DNA from: Conyzicola lurida
GTDB lineage: Bacteria > Actinomycetota > Actinomycetes > Actinomycetales > Microbacteriaceae
NCBI RefSeq assembly: GCF_014204935.1
Contig: NZ_JACHMJ010000001.1
Coordinates: 1,550,001 to 1,614,000, forward strand
DNA: 64,000 nucleotides
Direction: 5' to 3'
The translations under genes and the position numbers were made by a program. Every line of letters begins with the position of its first letter. Within the stretch, counting starts at the first letter, position 1. This document shows, piece by piece, positions 1 through 7,325 of the stretch. Under the pieces are notes generated by a model that searched no databases, was not told the origin of the DNA, and worked only from the letters and a program-made list of their open reading frames with translations.

Positions 1-33
1 GTCGGACAGGGACGGGGTGTCGGTGGTGGCCAT
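1..33 (-). CDS. 5' end of an unidentified gene downstream of polA (cut by window edge)
   Basis: An ATG on the minus strand lies 5 bases beyond the polA stop codon and opens a frame reading MATTDTPSLSD up to the window edge. Only 11 codons are visible, so no domain can be assigned. The tight spacing and same orientation suggest cotranscription with polA. No clear Shine-Dalgarno sequence precedes it. It could be a chance ATG. In related actinobacteria a DUF885-type metallopeptidase can follow polA, but nothing here proves that. Confidence 0.4.
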   Translation of the reverse strand, partial: MATTDTPSLSD

Positions 34-38
34 GGTGA

Positions 39-2717
39 TCAGTGCGCCGCGGCGTCCCAGTTGGCGCCCGTGCCTACCTGCACCTCGAGCGGCACCCGCA
101 GTTCGGCGGCCCCGCCCATGCGGGCACGGACGATCGCGGTGAGGGTCTCGAGTTCGTCGTCGGCCACCTCGAAGACCAGTTCGTCGTGGACCTGCAGGAG
201 GAGGCGCGACCCGAGTTGCTGGTCGCGCAGGTCGGCTGCGACATCCAGCATCGCGATTTTCAGGATGTCGGCGGCCGAGCCCTGGATCGGCGCATTGAGC
301 GCTGCACGCTCGGCGTTCTCGCGCAGCACCCGGTTGGACGAGTTGAGGTCGCCGAACGGGCGTCGGCGGCCGAAGATCGTCTCGGTGTAGCCGTCGACTT
401 TGGCCTGCTCGACGACATTGCGCAGGTAGTCGCGCACGGCGCCGAAGCGGTCGAAGTAGTCGGTCATCAGCTTGCGGGCCTCGCTGGACTCGATGCGCAG
501 CTGCTTCGAGAGTCCGAACGCGCTCAGACCGTAGGCGAGCCCATACGACATGGCCTTCACCTTGGTGCGCATGAGCGGCGTGACGTCGGCGGGCTCGACG
601 CCGAAGACGCTGGAGCCGACGAACCGGTGGAGGTCTTCGCCCTCGTTGAACGCGGTGATGAGGCCCTCGTCGCCCGACAGATGGGCCATGATGCGCATCT
701 CGATCTGCGAGTAGTCGGCGGTGAGCAGGGTGGTGAAGTTCTCGCCCTTTTCGAACGCCGAACGGATTTCGCGGCCGACGGAGGTCTTCACGGGGATGTT
801 CTGCAGGTTTGGGTCGTTCGACGAGATGCGGCCCGTGCTGGTGCCGGTCTGGTCGTACGTGGTGTGCACGCGGCCGTTCGCGTCGACGGCCTTCTCGAGC
901 GTCTCGACGATCTGCTTGAGCTTGGTGGCGTCGCGGTGCTTGAGCAGCAGGTCGAGGAAGGGGTGCGGTGCCTGTTCCTGCAGGTCGGTGAGGCTCGCGG
1001 CATCCGTGGAGAAGCCGGTCTTGTTGGCCCGGGTCTTGGGCATGCCGAGTTCTTCGAACAGCACCTGCTGCAGCTGCTTGGGCGAGCCGAGGTTGACCTC
1101 GCGGCCGATCTCCGCGTAGGCGCGGGTGGCGAGGTCGGCGCTCACGTTGGTGAGTTCGCCCGAGAGCTTCGTGAGGATCTGCTGGCTGACCGTGATGCCG
1201 TCGAGTTCCATCGTGGCGAGCACGGGCACGAGGGGAAGTTCGATCTCGTCGAGCACCTTGCGGTCGGTCTGGGCGAGCTTCTCGGCCAGGTACTCGGTGA
1301 CGCGGAGCACGTACCAGGCCTCGGTCGCGATGCTCACTGCGTCGGTGTCGGGCACGAGCTGGTTGGGGTCGGCCTGCGGGAGGCGTTCGCCGAGGAAGTC
1401 GTAGACCTGGCTGGCGAGGTCGTCGGCCTTGCCGGCGGGCTTGAGCAGCCAGGCCGCCAGGCTCGTGTCGAAGGCGATGCCGGCGAGATCGAGGCCCGAG
1501 CGGCGCAGGGCCTTGAGCTGCTGCTTCGACCCCTGCAGGTACTTGGGCGCGTCGCTGGCCAGCCAGTTCTCGAGGGCGACGTAGTCGGGGCGGTCGGTCT
1601 CCCACGGCACGTAGGCGCTGTCGGTGGCCGAGGCGATCCCGAGGCCGGTGACCCTGCCGACGAAGGTCTCGACGCGCAGGCCGAGGGCGATCGTGCCGTG
1701 CGCCGACTGGGTGTCGAGCCACTTGGCGAGCTCCTCGTCGACCATGGTGCGCACGGGCGGGATGCCCGTCTCTTCGACCTCGGCGGTGGGAACGGACGAA
1801 CCGTCGGATTCGCTCAGCTGGCCGTCTTCGCCGGCGAGCTTGATGACGCGCTCGAGCAGGGTCTTGAACTGCAGCTTGTCGAAGACGGCGCGCACGGCGG
1901 CCTCGTCGATCGGCTGGCGCTCGAGGTCGGCCGGGCCGAACGGCAGGTCGACGTCGGTCAGCAGGTGGTTGAGCTTGCGGTTGCGGATGGCGCGGTCTTT
2001 TTGTTCGCGCAGCTTCTCTCCCACGACGCCCTTGATCTCGTCGGCGTGCTCGAGCACCCCGGCGAGGCTGCCGTACTGCACGATCCACTTGACGGCGGTC
2101 TTCTCGCCCACCTTGTCGATGCCGATCAGGTTGTCGCTGGTCTCGCCGACCAGGGCGGCGATGTCGGGGTACTGGTGGGGTTCGATGCCGTACCGCTCGA
2201 ACACCGTGTCGCGGTCGTAGCGCTTGAGCTCGGAGACGCCGCGGGCATTCGGATAGAGCAGCGTGACGTCGTCGCCGATCATCTGGATAGCGTCGCGGTC
2301 GCCGGACACCACGTAGACGTGGAAGCCCTGCTCGGCACCCTCTTTGGCGAGCGTCGCCAGGATGTCGTCGGCTTCGTAGTCTTCCTTCGAGACGGTGGGG
2401 ATGCCCATGGCCTTGAGCGCCTCTTCGAGCAGCGGGATCTGCCCGATGAACTCGACCGGGGTCTCGCCGCGGGTGCCCTTGTATTCGGGGTACTCGCGGG
2501 TGCGGAAGGAGAAGCGGGAGATGTCGAACGCGACGGCGAGGTGGGTGGGCTTCTCGGCCTTGAGCAGGTTGATCAGCATCGCGATGAACCCGTGGATCGC
2601 GTTGGTGTGCTGCCCCTCCCGGTTCATAAAGCTGTCGACCGGCAGTGCATAGAAGGCGCGGAACGCCAGAGAATGACCGTCGATTATGAGGAGGGTAGGC
2701 TTTTCGTTGTCCGACAC
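39..2717 (-). CDS. polA: DNA polymerase I
   Basis: This 892-residue protein fills gaps and removes RNA primers during replication and repair. The N-terminal 5'-3' exonuclease is intact: LLIIDGHSLAFRAFYALP opens it, followed by DYEADDILATLA, VVSGDRDAIQMI and the helix-hairpin-helix region around GETSDNLIGIDKVGEKTA. The middle 3'-5' exonuclease-like domain (IALGLRVETF) lacks the DxE metal ligands and is presumably inactive, as is usual for actinobacterial Pol I. The C-terminal polymerase has motif A DYSQIEMRIMAHLSGDEG, motif B KAMSYGLAYGLSAFGL and motif C QVHDELVFEV. The GTG start is chosen because the family N-terminus begins here and a TANNNT box ends 7 bases upstream. A longer open frame upstream reads through noncoding DNA and the divergent thioesterase gene. 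Confidence 0.97.
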   Translation of the reverse strand: MSDNEKPTLLIIDGHSLAFRAFYALPVDSFMNREGQHTNAIHGFIAMLINLLKAEKPTHLAVAFDISRFSFRTREYPEYKGTRGETPVEFIGQIPLLEEALKAMGIPTVSKEDYEADDILATLAKEGAEQGFHVYVVSGDRDAIQMIGDDVTLLYPNARGVSELKRYDRDTVFERYGIEPHQYPDIAALVGETSDNLIGIDKVGEKTAVKWIVQYGSLAGVLEHADEIKGVVGEKLREQKDRAIRNRKLNHLLTDVDLPFGPADLERQPIDEAAVRAVFDKLQFKTLLERVIKLAGEDGQLSESDGSSVPTAEVEETGIPPVRTMVDEELAKWLDTQSAHGTIALGLRVETFVGRVTGLGIASATDSAYVPWETDRPDYVALENWLASDAPKYLQGSKQQLKALRRSGLDLAGIAFDTSLAAWLLKPAGKADDLASQVYDFLGERLPQADPNQLVPDTDAVSIATEAWYVLRVTEYLAEKLAQTDRKVLDEIELPLVPVLATMELDGITVSQQILTKLSGELTNVSADLATRAYAEIGREVNLGSPKQLQQVLFEELGMPKTRANKTGFSTDAASLTDLQEQAPHPFLDLLLKHRDATKLKQIVETLEKAVDANGRVHTTYDQTGTSTGRISSNDPNLQNIPVKTSVGREIRSAFEKGENFTTLLTADYSQIEMRIMAHLSGDEGLITAFNEGEDLHRFVGSSVFGVEPADVTPLMRTKVKAMSYGLAYGLSAFGLSKQLRIESSEARKLMTDYFDRFGAVRDYLRNVVEQAKVDGYTETIFGRRRPFGDLNSSNRVLRENAERAALNAPIQGSAADILKIAMLDVAADLRDQQLGSRLLLQVHDELVFEVADDELETLTAIVRARMGGAAELRVPLEVQVGTGANWDAAAH

Positions 2718-2724
2718 GGAAGCC

Positions 2725-2730
2725 AGCCTA
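2725..2730 (-). promoter_or_regulatory. -10 box of polA, leaderless configuration
   Basis: TAGGCT ends exactly 7 bases before the polA GTG, so transcription should begin at or next to the start codon. No Shine-Dalgarno sequence is present in the intervening bases. A weak candidate -35 (TTCGAC, 2748-2753) lies 17 bases upstream. The assignment is inferred from the pattern shared with several other genes in the window. Confidence 0.5.
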
Positions 2731-2771
2731 GCCGCGCGCACCGACACGTCGAAGCCCACAGGAAGAGCGCC

Positions 2772-3200
2772 ATGACCACGTTTCCCGAAGATCTCGACCC
2801 GACTCTCGTCGAACGACTGGTCAGCTCCGGGGGTGGAGCGCTCGCGAAAAAGATGGGAATCGAGTTTCTCGAACTCTCCGCGTCGCACTCGGTGGCCACG
2901 ATGCCCGTCGAGGGCAACACCCAGGTCGTCGGGCTGCTGCACGGCGGCGCGCACGTCGTGCTCGCCGAGTCGCTCGGCTCGGTCTCGTCGGCGATCCACG
3001 CCGGTCCCGGACGCTACGCCGTCGGCATCGAGATCAACGCCTCGCACAGCCGCTCGGTGACCTCCGGCATCGTGACGGCCACCTGCACGGCGCTGTCGCT
3101 CGGCCGCACCCTGGCCACGCACGAGATCGTGATCCGCGACGAGGCGGGAACACGGCTGTCGACCGTGCGCATGACGAACATGCTGCTCGAGCAGCGCTGA
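2772..3200 (+). CDS. Hotdog-fold acyl-CoA thioesterase (PaaI/ComA type)
   Basis: This 142-residue single-domain hotdog protein probably hydrolyses acyl- or aryl-CoA thioesters in the cytoplasm. The diagnostic stretch is GLLHGGAHVVLAESLGS, with His57-Gly-Gly and Glu66 forming the usual PaaI-type active-site region. The C-terminal half (GIEINASHSRSVTSG, RTLATHEIVIRDEAG) fits the second part of the hotdog sheet. The start is supported by AGGAAGAG about 6 bases upstream of the ATG. It is transcribed divergently from polA, with only 54 bases between the two starts, so both promoters must share that space. The natural substrate cannot be told from sequence; phenylacetyl-CoA, 1,4-dihydroxy-2-naphthoyl-CoA or a short acyl-CoA are all possible. 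Confidence 0.9.
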   Translation: MTTFPEDLDPTLVERLVSSGGGALAKKMGIEFLELSASHSVATMPVEGNTQVVGLLHGGAHVVLAESLGSVSSAIHAGPGRYAVGIEINASHSRSVTSGIVTATCTALSLGRTLATHEIVIRDEAGTRLSTVRMTNMLLEQR

Positions 3201-3221
3201 GCGCTGCCCCTGTAAACGTCG

Positions 3222-3251
3222 AAGGGCCCGCCACCGGAGTGACGGGCCCTT
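3222..3251. terminator. Bidirectional hairpin terminator between thioesterase gene and pdtaR
   Basis: A 9-base-pair perfect stem (AAGGGCCCG pairing with CGGGCCCTT, 3222-3230 with 3243-3251) lies between two convergent genes, 21 bases after one stop and 12 bases before the other. It has no strong T tract on either side. Its position suits termination from both directions. Confidence 0.75.
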
Positions 3252-3263
3252 GGACGTCGACTG

Positions 3264-3869
3264 CTACTTCTTGGCGCTCAGCTGCTCGATGATCGCCTGG
3301 GCGACGTCGTGCATGGTGAGGCGGCGGTCCATGGAGGCCTTCTGGATCCAGCGGAACGCCTCGGGCTCGGTGAGGCCCATCTTCTCGTTGAGCAGGCCCT
3401 TGGCGCGGTCGACGAGCTTGCGGGTCTCGAAGCGCTCGACCAGGTCGGCGACCTCGGCCTCGAGGGTGATGATCTGGGTGTAGCGGCTCAGCGCGATCTC
3501 GATCGCGGGCAGCAGGTCGTTCGGTGTGAAGGGCTTCACCACGTAGGCGAGAGCGCCGGCCTCGGACGCGCGCTCGACCAGTTCCTTCTGGCTGAACGCC
3601 GTGAGCAGCACGACGGGCGCGATGTGGTTCTTGGTCAGACGCTCGGCGGCGGAGATTCCGTCCAGCTGGGGCATCTTCACGTCCATGATGACGAGGTCGG
3701 GGCGTAGCTCGGTCGCCAGGGCGACAGCGGTCTCGCCGTCGCCAGCCTCGCCGACAACTTCGAAGCCGTTGTCGCGGAGGATTTCGACGATGTCCATACG
3801 GATCAGGGATTCGTCTTCTGCCACCACTACTCGGCGCGGAGCGGATGGGGTCAATTCTTGGTCAGTCAC
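3264..3869 (-). CDS. pdtaR: ANTAR-domain response regulator (PdtaR family)
   Basis: This 201-residue two-component regulator acts on RNA. The receiver domain (about residues 13-125) has the acidic pocket AEDE, the phospho-acceptor Asp63 in VIMDVKMP, Thr89 and Lys111 in VVKPF. The C-terminal ANTAR domain (about 140-197) carries the conserved LVDRAKGLLNEKMG helix and a second helix around EAFRWIQKASMDRR. In the PdtaS/PdtaR family, phosphorylation lets ANTAR bind paired hairpins and prevent termination. The partner histidine kinase is not in this window. The GTG start has no Shine-Dalgarno sequence but sits 7 bases after a TAGGCT -10 box, so the mRNA is probably leaderless. Downstream lies a terminator shared with the thioesterase gene. 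Confidence 0.95.
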   Translation of the reverse strand: MTDQELTPSAPRRVVVAEDESLIRMDIVEILRDNGFEVVGEAGDGETAVALATELRPDLVIMDVKMPQLDGISAAERLTKNHIAPVVLLTAFSQKELVERASEAGALAYVVKPFTPNDLLPAIEIALSRYTQIITLEAEVADLVERFETRKLVDRAKGLLNEKMGLTEPEAFRWIQKASMDRRLTMHDVAQAIIEQLSAKK

Positions 3870-3886
3870 AATAGTGAGCCTACGGT
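3858..3886 (+). promoter_or_regulatory. Promoter of tRNA-Leu
   Basis: TTGGTC (3858-3863) is separated by exactly 17 bases from TACGGT (3881-3886), a good match to housekeeping sigma-70 spacing. The predicted start near 3893 leaves a short leader of about 16 bases before the tRNA. The -10 overlaps the oppositely oriented -10 of pdtaR. Confidence 0.5.
3877..3882 (-). promoter_or_regulatory. -10 box of pdtaR, leaderless configuration
   Basis: TAGGCT on the minus strand ends 7 bases before the pdtaR GTG. It is the same hexamer and spacing as for polA. It overlaps the tRNA-Leu -10 box by two bases on the opposite strand, so the two divergent promoters may compete for polymerase. Confidence 0.5.
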
Positions 3887-3908
3887 ATTCTTTTCACGGT
3901 TGTTGTGC

Positions 3909-3991
3909 GCCGGATTGGCGGAATGGCAGACGCGGAGCACTCAAAATGCTTTGCTCGAAAGGGCGTGCGAGTTCGAGTCTCGCATCCGGCA
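3909..3991 (+). tRNA. tRNA-Leu, anticodon CAA
   Basis: The 83-base gene folds as a class II tRNA. The seven-pair acceptor stem joins GCCGGAT with ATCCGGC, followed by discriminator A. The anticodon stem encloses loop CTCAAAA with anticodon CAA at 3942-3944, reading UUG leucine codons. A variable arm follows, then a T arm with loop GTTCGAGTC. The 3' CCA is not encoded and must be added enzymatically. It is a single tRNA gene between pdtaR and pyk. No repeated 3' end indicating element integration was found nearby. Confidence 0.95.
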
Positions 3992-4022
3992 CAATTGATG
4001 GGACGGCAGCGGGCAGGCCGGA

Positions 4023-4042
4023 TTCCGCGTCAGAACGCGGAA
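4023..4042 (+). terminator. Possible tRNA-Leu terminator hairpin
   Basis: An 8-base-pair stem TTCCGCGT/ACGCGGAA with a four-base loop lies 32 bases after the tRNA. There is no T tract, so it may be a processing or weak termination structure. Confidence 0.35.
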
Positions 4043-4318
4043 CTGTAGACCCGATCCCCCGCGCTGTACACCCCCGCGGAGCCGCATTCTGCGGCGCGTA
4101 ATCTCGACGCGAGCAGATTCGACGGGCATGCCTGGCGGTGTGAATTCCTGAAACTGCTTCGCCACGATGCGCGTCTCGTAGCCACCGTGACGTGGGACGG
4201 TGGCGGCCAGCCCCGCCGCCGTCCCTACGCCGCGGTCCAGCGTGCCACCGGCGGACGACAGCGTCGTCGCCCGGAAGTGGTCTCGCACCGGCTGCGGACG
4301 CGACAGGGGCGTGACACG

Positions 4319-4357
4319 GAGAAGGGCCGGGCAACCGATGGTTGCCCGGCCCTTCTC
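4319..4357 (-). terminator. Strong hairpin terminator of pyk
   Basis: A perfect 18-base-pair stem with a 3-base loop (4319-4336 with 4340-4357) begins 10 bases after the pyk stop. No T run follows on the minus strand, which is common in high-GC actinobacteria. Confidence 0.85.
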
Positions 4358-4367
4358 GCGCGCGCGA

Positions 4368-5813
4368 CTAGACGGCGGCGTAAGCCGGAGCCACACCGTT
4401 CTTCGCGTCGCCCACGCGGTGCACGCGCAGGTCGTTCGTGAAGCCGGAGATTCCGGGAGGAGAACCGGAGATGACGACGACGACATCGCCGACCTCGGCG
4501 AGTCCTTCGCCGAGGAGCACCTCGTCGACCTGGATGTACATCGCGTCGGTGTGGGTGACGCGGTCGACCACGTAGGAGTCGATGCCCCAGATGAGCGACA
4601 TGCGGCGGCGGATGGCCGGGTCGGGTGTGAATGCCTTCATCGGCACGTTGAAGCGCAGCCGCGACATCCGGCGGGCTGAATCGCCCGACTCGGTGAAGAT
4701 GCAGACGTACTTGGCCTCGACGAACGTGGCGACCTCGGCGGCGGCCAGCGTGATGGCGCCACCCTGCGTGCGCGGCTTGGTGCCGAGCTCGGGGATGCGC
4801 TCGAGTCCGTGCTCCTCGGTGGAGGCGACGATGCGGGCCATGGTCTGCACCGTGATGACGGGGTACTCGCCGACGCTGGTCTCGCCGCTCAGCATGACGG
4901 CGTCCGCACCGTCGAGCACCGCGTTCGCGACGTCGGAGGTCTCGGCGCGGGTCGGCACGGGGCTGGAGATCATCGACTCGAGCATCTGCGTCGCGACGAT
5001 GACCGGCTTGGCCATGCGGCGGGACAGCTCGACGGCGCGCTTCTGCACGATCGGCACGGCCTCGAGGGGCAGCTCGACACCGAGGTCGCCACGGGCCACC
5101 ATGATCGCGTCGAACGCGTCGATGATGGCCTCGAGGTTGTCGACCGCCTGCGGCTTCTCGATCTTGGCGATGACGGGGACCTTACGGCCCTCCTCCTCCA
5201 TGATCTCGTGCACGCGGACGATGTCGGTGGCGTCGCGCACGAAGGACAGCGCGATGAGGTCGCAGCCGAGGCGGAGGCCCCAGCGGAGGTCGTCCTCGTC
5301 TTTCTCGCTGAGCGCGGGGACGTTGACGGCCACACCGGGCAGGTTGATGCCCTTGTTGTTCGACACGGCGCCGGCGACGATCACGACGGTGGAGACGACG
5401 CGATCCTCGACTCCGGTGACCTGCACCTTGACCTTGCCGTCGTCGATGAGCAGGAAGTCGCCGGGGCTCACGTCTTCGGGCAGGCCCTTGAAGGTGGTGC
5501 CGGAAAGCTCGCGGGTACCGATGACGTCTTCGGTGGTGATCTTGAAGACGTCTCCGACGGCGAGGTCGTACGGTCCGCCCTCGAACTTGCCGAGGCGGAT
5601 CTTCGGACCCTGGAGGTCGACCATGACGGCGACCGCACGGCCGGAGTCCTCGGCGGCCTGGCGCACGTTCGCGTACACAGCCTCGTGCACGTCGTATGAG
5701 CCGTGGCTGAGGTTCATCCTCGCCACGTCGACACCCGCGTCGATGATCGCGCGGATGTTCTCATAGCTGGAAGTTGCCGGGCCGAGCGTAGCGACGATTT
5801 TGGCGCGTCTCAT
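4368..5813 (-). CDS. pyk: Pyruvate kinase
   Basis: This 481-residue glycolytic enzyme converts phosphoenolpyruvate and ADP into pyruvate and ATP. The N-terminal AKIVATLGPATSS and the ARMNLSHGS stretch start the TIM barrel. The family signature IAKIEKPQAVDNLEAI carries the catalytic lysine, and MVARGDLGVELPLE provides metal ligands. AVMLSGETSVGEYPV follows, and the C-terminal regulatory domain begins near residue 350. The ATG has AAAGGAAATC just upstream. It lies 48 bases downstream of gltD on the same strand, possibly with its own promoter, and ends in a strong hairpin. Length is normal for the family. Confidence 0.97.
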   Translation of the reverse strand: MRRAKIVATLGPATSSYENIRAIIDAGVDVARMNLSHGSYDVHEAVYANVRQAAEDSGRAVAVMVDLQGPKIRLGKFEGGPYDLAVGDVFKITTEDVIGTRELSGTTFKGLPEDVSPGDFLLIDDGKVKVQVTGVEDRVVSTVVIVAGAVSNNKGINLPGVAVNVPALSEKDEDDLRWGLRLGCDLIALSFVRDATDIVRVHEIMEEEGRKVPVIAKIEKPQAVDNLEAIIDAFDAIMVARGDLGVELPLEAVPIVQKRAVELSRRMAKPVIVATQMLESMISSPVPTRAETSDVANAVLDGADAVMLSGETSVGEYPVITVQTMARIVASTEEHGLERIPELGTKPRTQGGAITLAAAEVATFVEAKYVCIFTESGDSARRMSRLRFNVPMKAFTPDPAIRRRMSLIWGIDSYVVDRVTHTDAMYIQVDEVLLGEGLAEVGDVVVVISGSPPGISGFTNDLRVHRVGDAKNGVAPAYAAV

Positions 5814-5861
5814 GATTTCCTTTGGTGATTTTGTGGTGGTGGATTCGGTTGAGCGGTGAGC

Positions 5862-7325
5862 CTAGAAGGTGATGCCGATCGCGTGGTCGGTCGGCTTGAC
5901 CGGGAACGGCAACTGCGTCTCCCCTTCAAGGTAGCGATCGACGGCGGATGCCGCGGCGCGGCCCTCCGCGATCGCCCAAACGATCAGCGACTGTCCACGT
6001 CCGGCATCCCCGGCGACGAAGACGCCCTGCTGGCTGGTCTGGTACTCGCCGTCGCGGTCGATGTTGCCACGACCGTCGAACGGGACGGGCAGCTGGTCGC
6101 CCAGCAGCTCGGTCTCGGGGCCGGTGAAGCCCATGGCGAGCAGCACGAGGTCCGCGGGGATCTCGCGCTCGGTGCCGGCCTTGGGCACGCGGCGGCCGTC
6201 GAGGTACTCGGTCTCGGCGACACGGATGGCGCGCACCTCGCCGGCCTCGTTGGAGAGGAACTCGATCGTGGAGGCCAGGAAGACCCGCTCGCCACCCTCT
6301 TCGTGGGCGCTCGAGACCTCGAACAGCGTCGGGGCCATCGGCCACGGCTGGTGTTCGGGGCGCTCGGTCGACGGCTGCTTGCCGATCGCGAGGTTGGTGA
6401 CGGAGAGCGCGTGCTGGCGGTGTGCGGTACCGATGCAGTCGGCACCGGTGTCGCCGCCACCGAGGACGACGACGTGCTTGCCCTCCGCGGTGAGCTGGTC
6501 GGCGATGGTGTCGCCGGCGCCGACGCGGTTCTGCTGCACGAGGTAGTCCATGGCGAAGTGCACGCCCATGAGGTCGCGGCCGGGGATCGGCAGGTCGCGC
6601 GGCACGGTGGCTCCGGTGGCGACGATGACCGCGTCGTAGCGGGCACGCAGGTCGTCCCAGGTGATGTCGACACCGATGTTGACGCCGGCGCGGAAGCGGG
6701 TGCCCTCGGCCTGCATCTGCGCGAGGCGCATCTCGATGTGCTTCTTCTCCATTTTGAAGTCCGGGATGCCGTACCGGAGCAGTCCGCCGATCCGGTCGTC
6801 GCGCTCGAAGACCGCGACGGTGTGGCCGGCGCGCGTCAGCTGCTGGGCTGCCGCGAGTCCGGCGGGACCGGAACCGACGACCGCGACGGTCTTGCCGGTG
6901 AGGCGCTCGGGCGGGTGCGGGGTGACCCAGCCCTTCTGGTACGCCTCGTCGATGATCGACACTTCGACGTTCTTGATCGTCACAGGCGGCTGGTTGATGC
7001 CGAGCACGCACGACGACTCGCACGGTGCGGGGCACAAGCGGCCCGTGAACTCCGGGAAGTTGTTCGTCGCGTGCAGGCGCTCGATGGCCTGGTGGCCCTC
7101 GCCGCGCCACATGAGGTCGTTCCACTCGGGAATCAGGTTGCCGAGGGGGCAGCCCTGGTGGCAGAACGGCACACCACAGTCCATACAACGACCGGCCTGC
7201 TTGCGCACGGTCGCGGTGTCACCCTGCTCGTAGACCTCTTTCCAGTCCATCAGACGCAGTGCGACGGGGCGGCGGGCCGGGAGCTCGCGCTCCTGGACCT
7301 TCAGGAATCCCTTCGGATCAGCCAC
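5862..7325 (-). CDS. gltD: Glutamate synthase (NADPH) small subunit
   Basis: This 487-residue beta subunit passes electrons from NADPH via FAD and iron-sulfur clusters to GltB. The N-terminus carries two cysteine clusters, [17 protein letters not shown] and [14 protein letters not shown], for [4Fe-4S] centres. The FAD-binding dinucleotide fold is [18 protein letters not shown], and the NADPH fold is [17 protein letters not shown] third motif near the C-terminus ([19 protein letters not shown]) closes the FAD site. The GTG start overlaps the gltB stop by 8 bases, which implies translational coupling and equal subunit output. An alternative longer frame would extend into gltB and is not used. 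Confidence 0.96.
   Translation of the reverse strand: MADPKGFLKVQERELPARRPVALRLMDWKEVYEQGDTATVRKQAGRCMDCGVPFCHQGCPLGNLIPEWNDLMWRGEGHQAIERLHATNNFPEFTGRLCPAPCESSCVLGINQPPVTIKNVEVSIIDEAYQKGWVTPHPPERLTGKTVAVVGSGPAGLAAAQQLTRAGHTVAVFERDDRIGGLLRYGIPDFKMEKKHIEMRLAQMQAEGTRFRAGVNIGVDITWDDLRARYDAVIVATGATVPRDLPIPGRDLMGVHFAMDYLVQQNRVGAGDTIADQLTAEGKHVVVLGGGDTGADCIGTAHRQHALSVTNLAIGKQPSTERPEHQPWPMAPTLFEVSSAHEEGGERVFLASTIEFLSNEAGEVRAIRVAETEYLDGRRVPKAGTEREIPADLVLLAMGFTGPETELLGDQLPVPFDGRGNIDRDGEYQTSQQGVFVAGDAGRGQSLIVWAIAEGRAAASAVDRYLEGETQLPFPVKPTDHAIGITF

Larger units (their letters stand above)
3992..4367. other. Gene-free stretch between tRNA-Leu and pyk
   Basis: These 376 bases hold no convincing gene; the open frames crossing it have no recognisable protein character. 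It contains several hairpins: TTCCGCGT/ACGCGGAA (4023-4042), GCCACCGT/ACGGTGGC (4181-4204), GGCGGC/GCCGCC (4202-4220) and the pyk terminator (4319-4357). A fragment GAATTCCTGAA (4142-4152) resembles the end of the inverted-repeat element found at 24061 and 47009, but no partner half is present. Confidence 0.6.

Noticed and set aside
42-3200. Very long plus-strand open frame opposite polA, entering the thioesterase gene
   Set aside because: It is a codon-bias shadow of polA in high-GC DNA. Only the last 142 codons have protein-family character, and those are annotated as the thioesterase.
3909-3991. tRNA-Leu as an attachment site for an integrated element
   Set aside because: No integrase gene and no direct repeat of the tRNA 3' end were found downstream, and the next gene is pyk.
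4142-4152. GAATTCCTGAA as a third copy of the inverted-repeat element
   Set aside because: Only 11 bases match and there is no opposite end within 150 bases. Chance or deep decay cannot be excluded, so it is not annotated as a copy.
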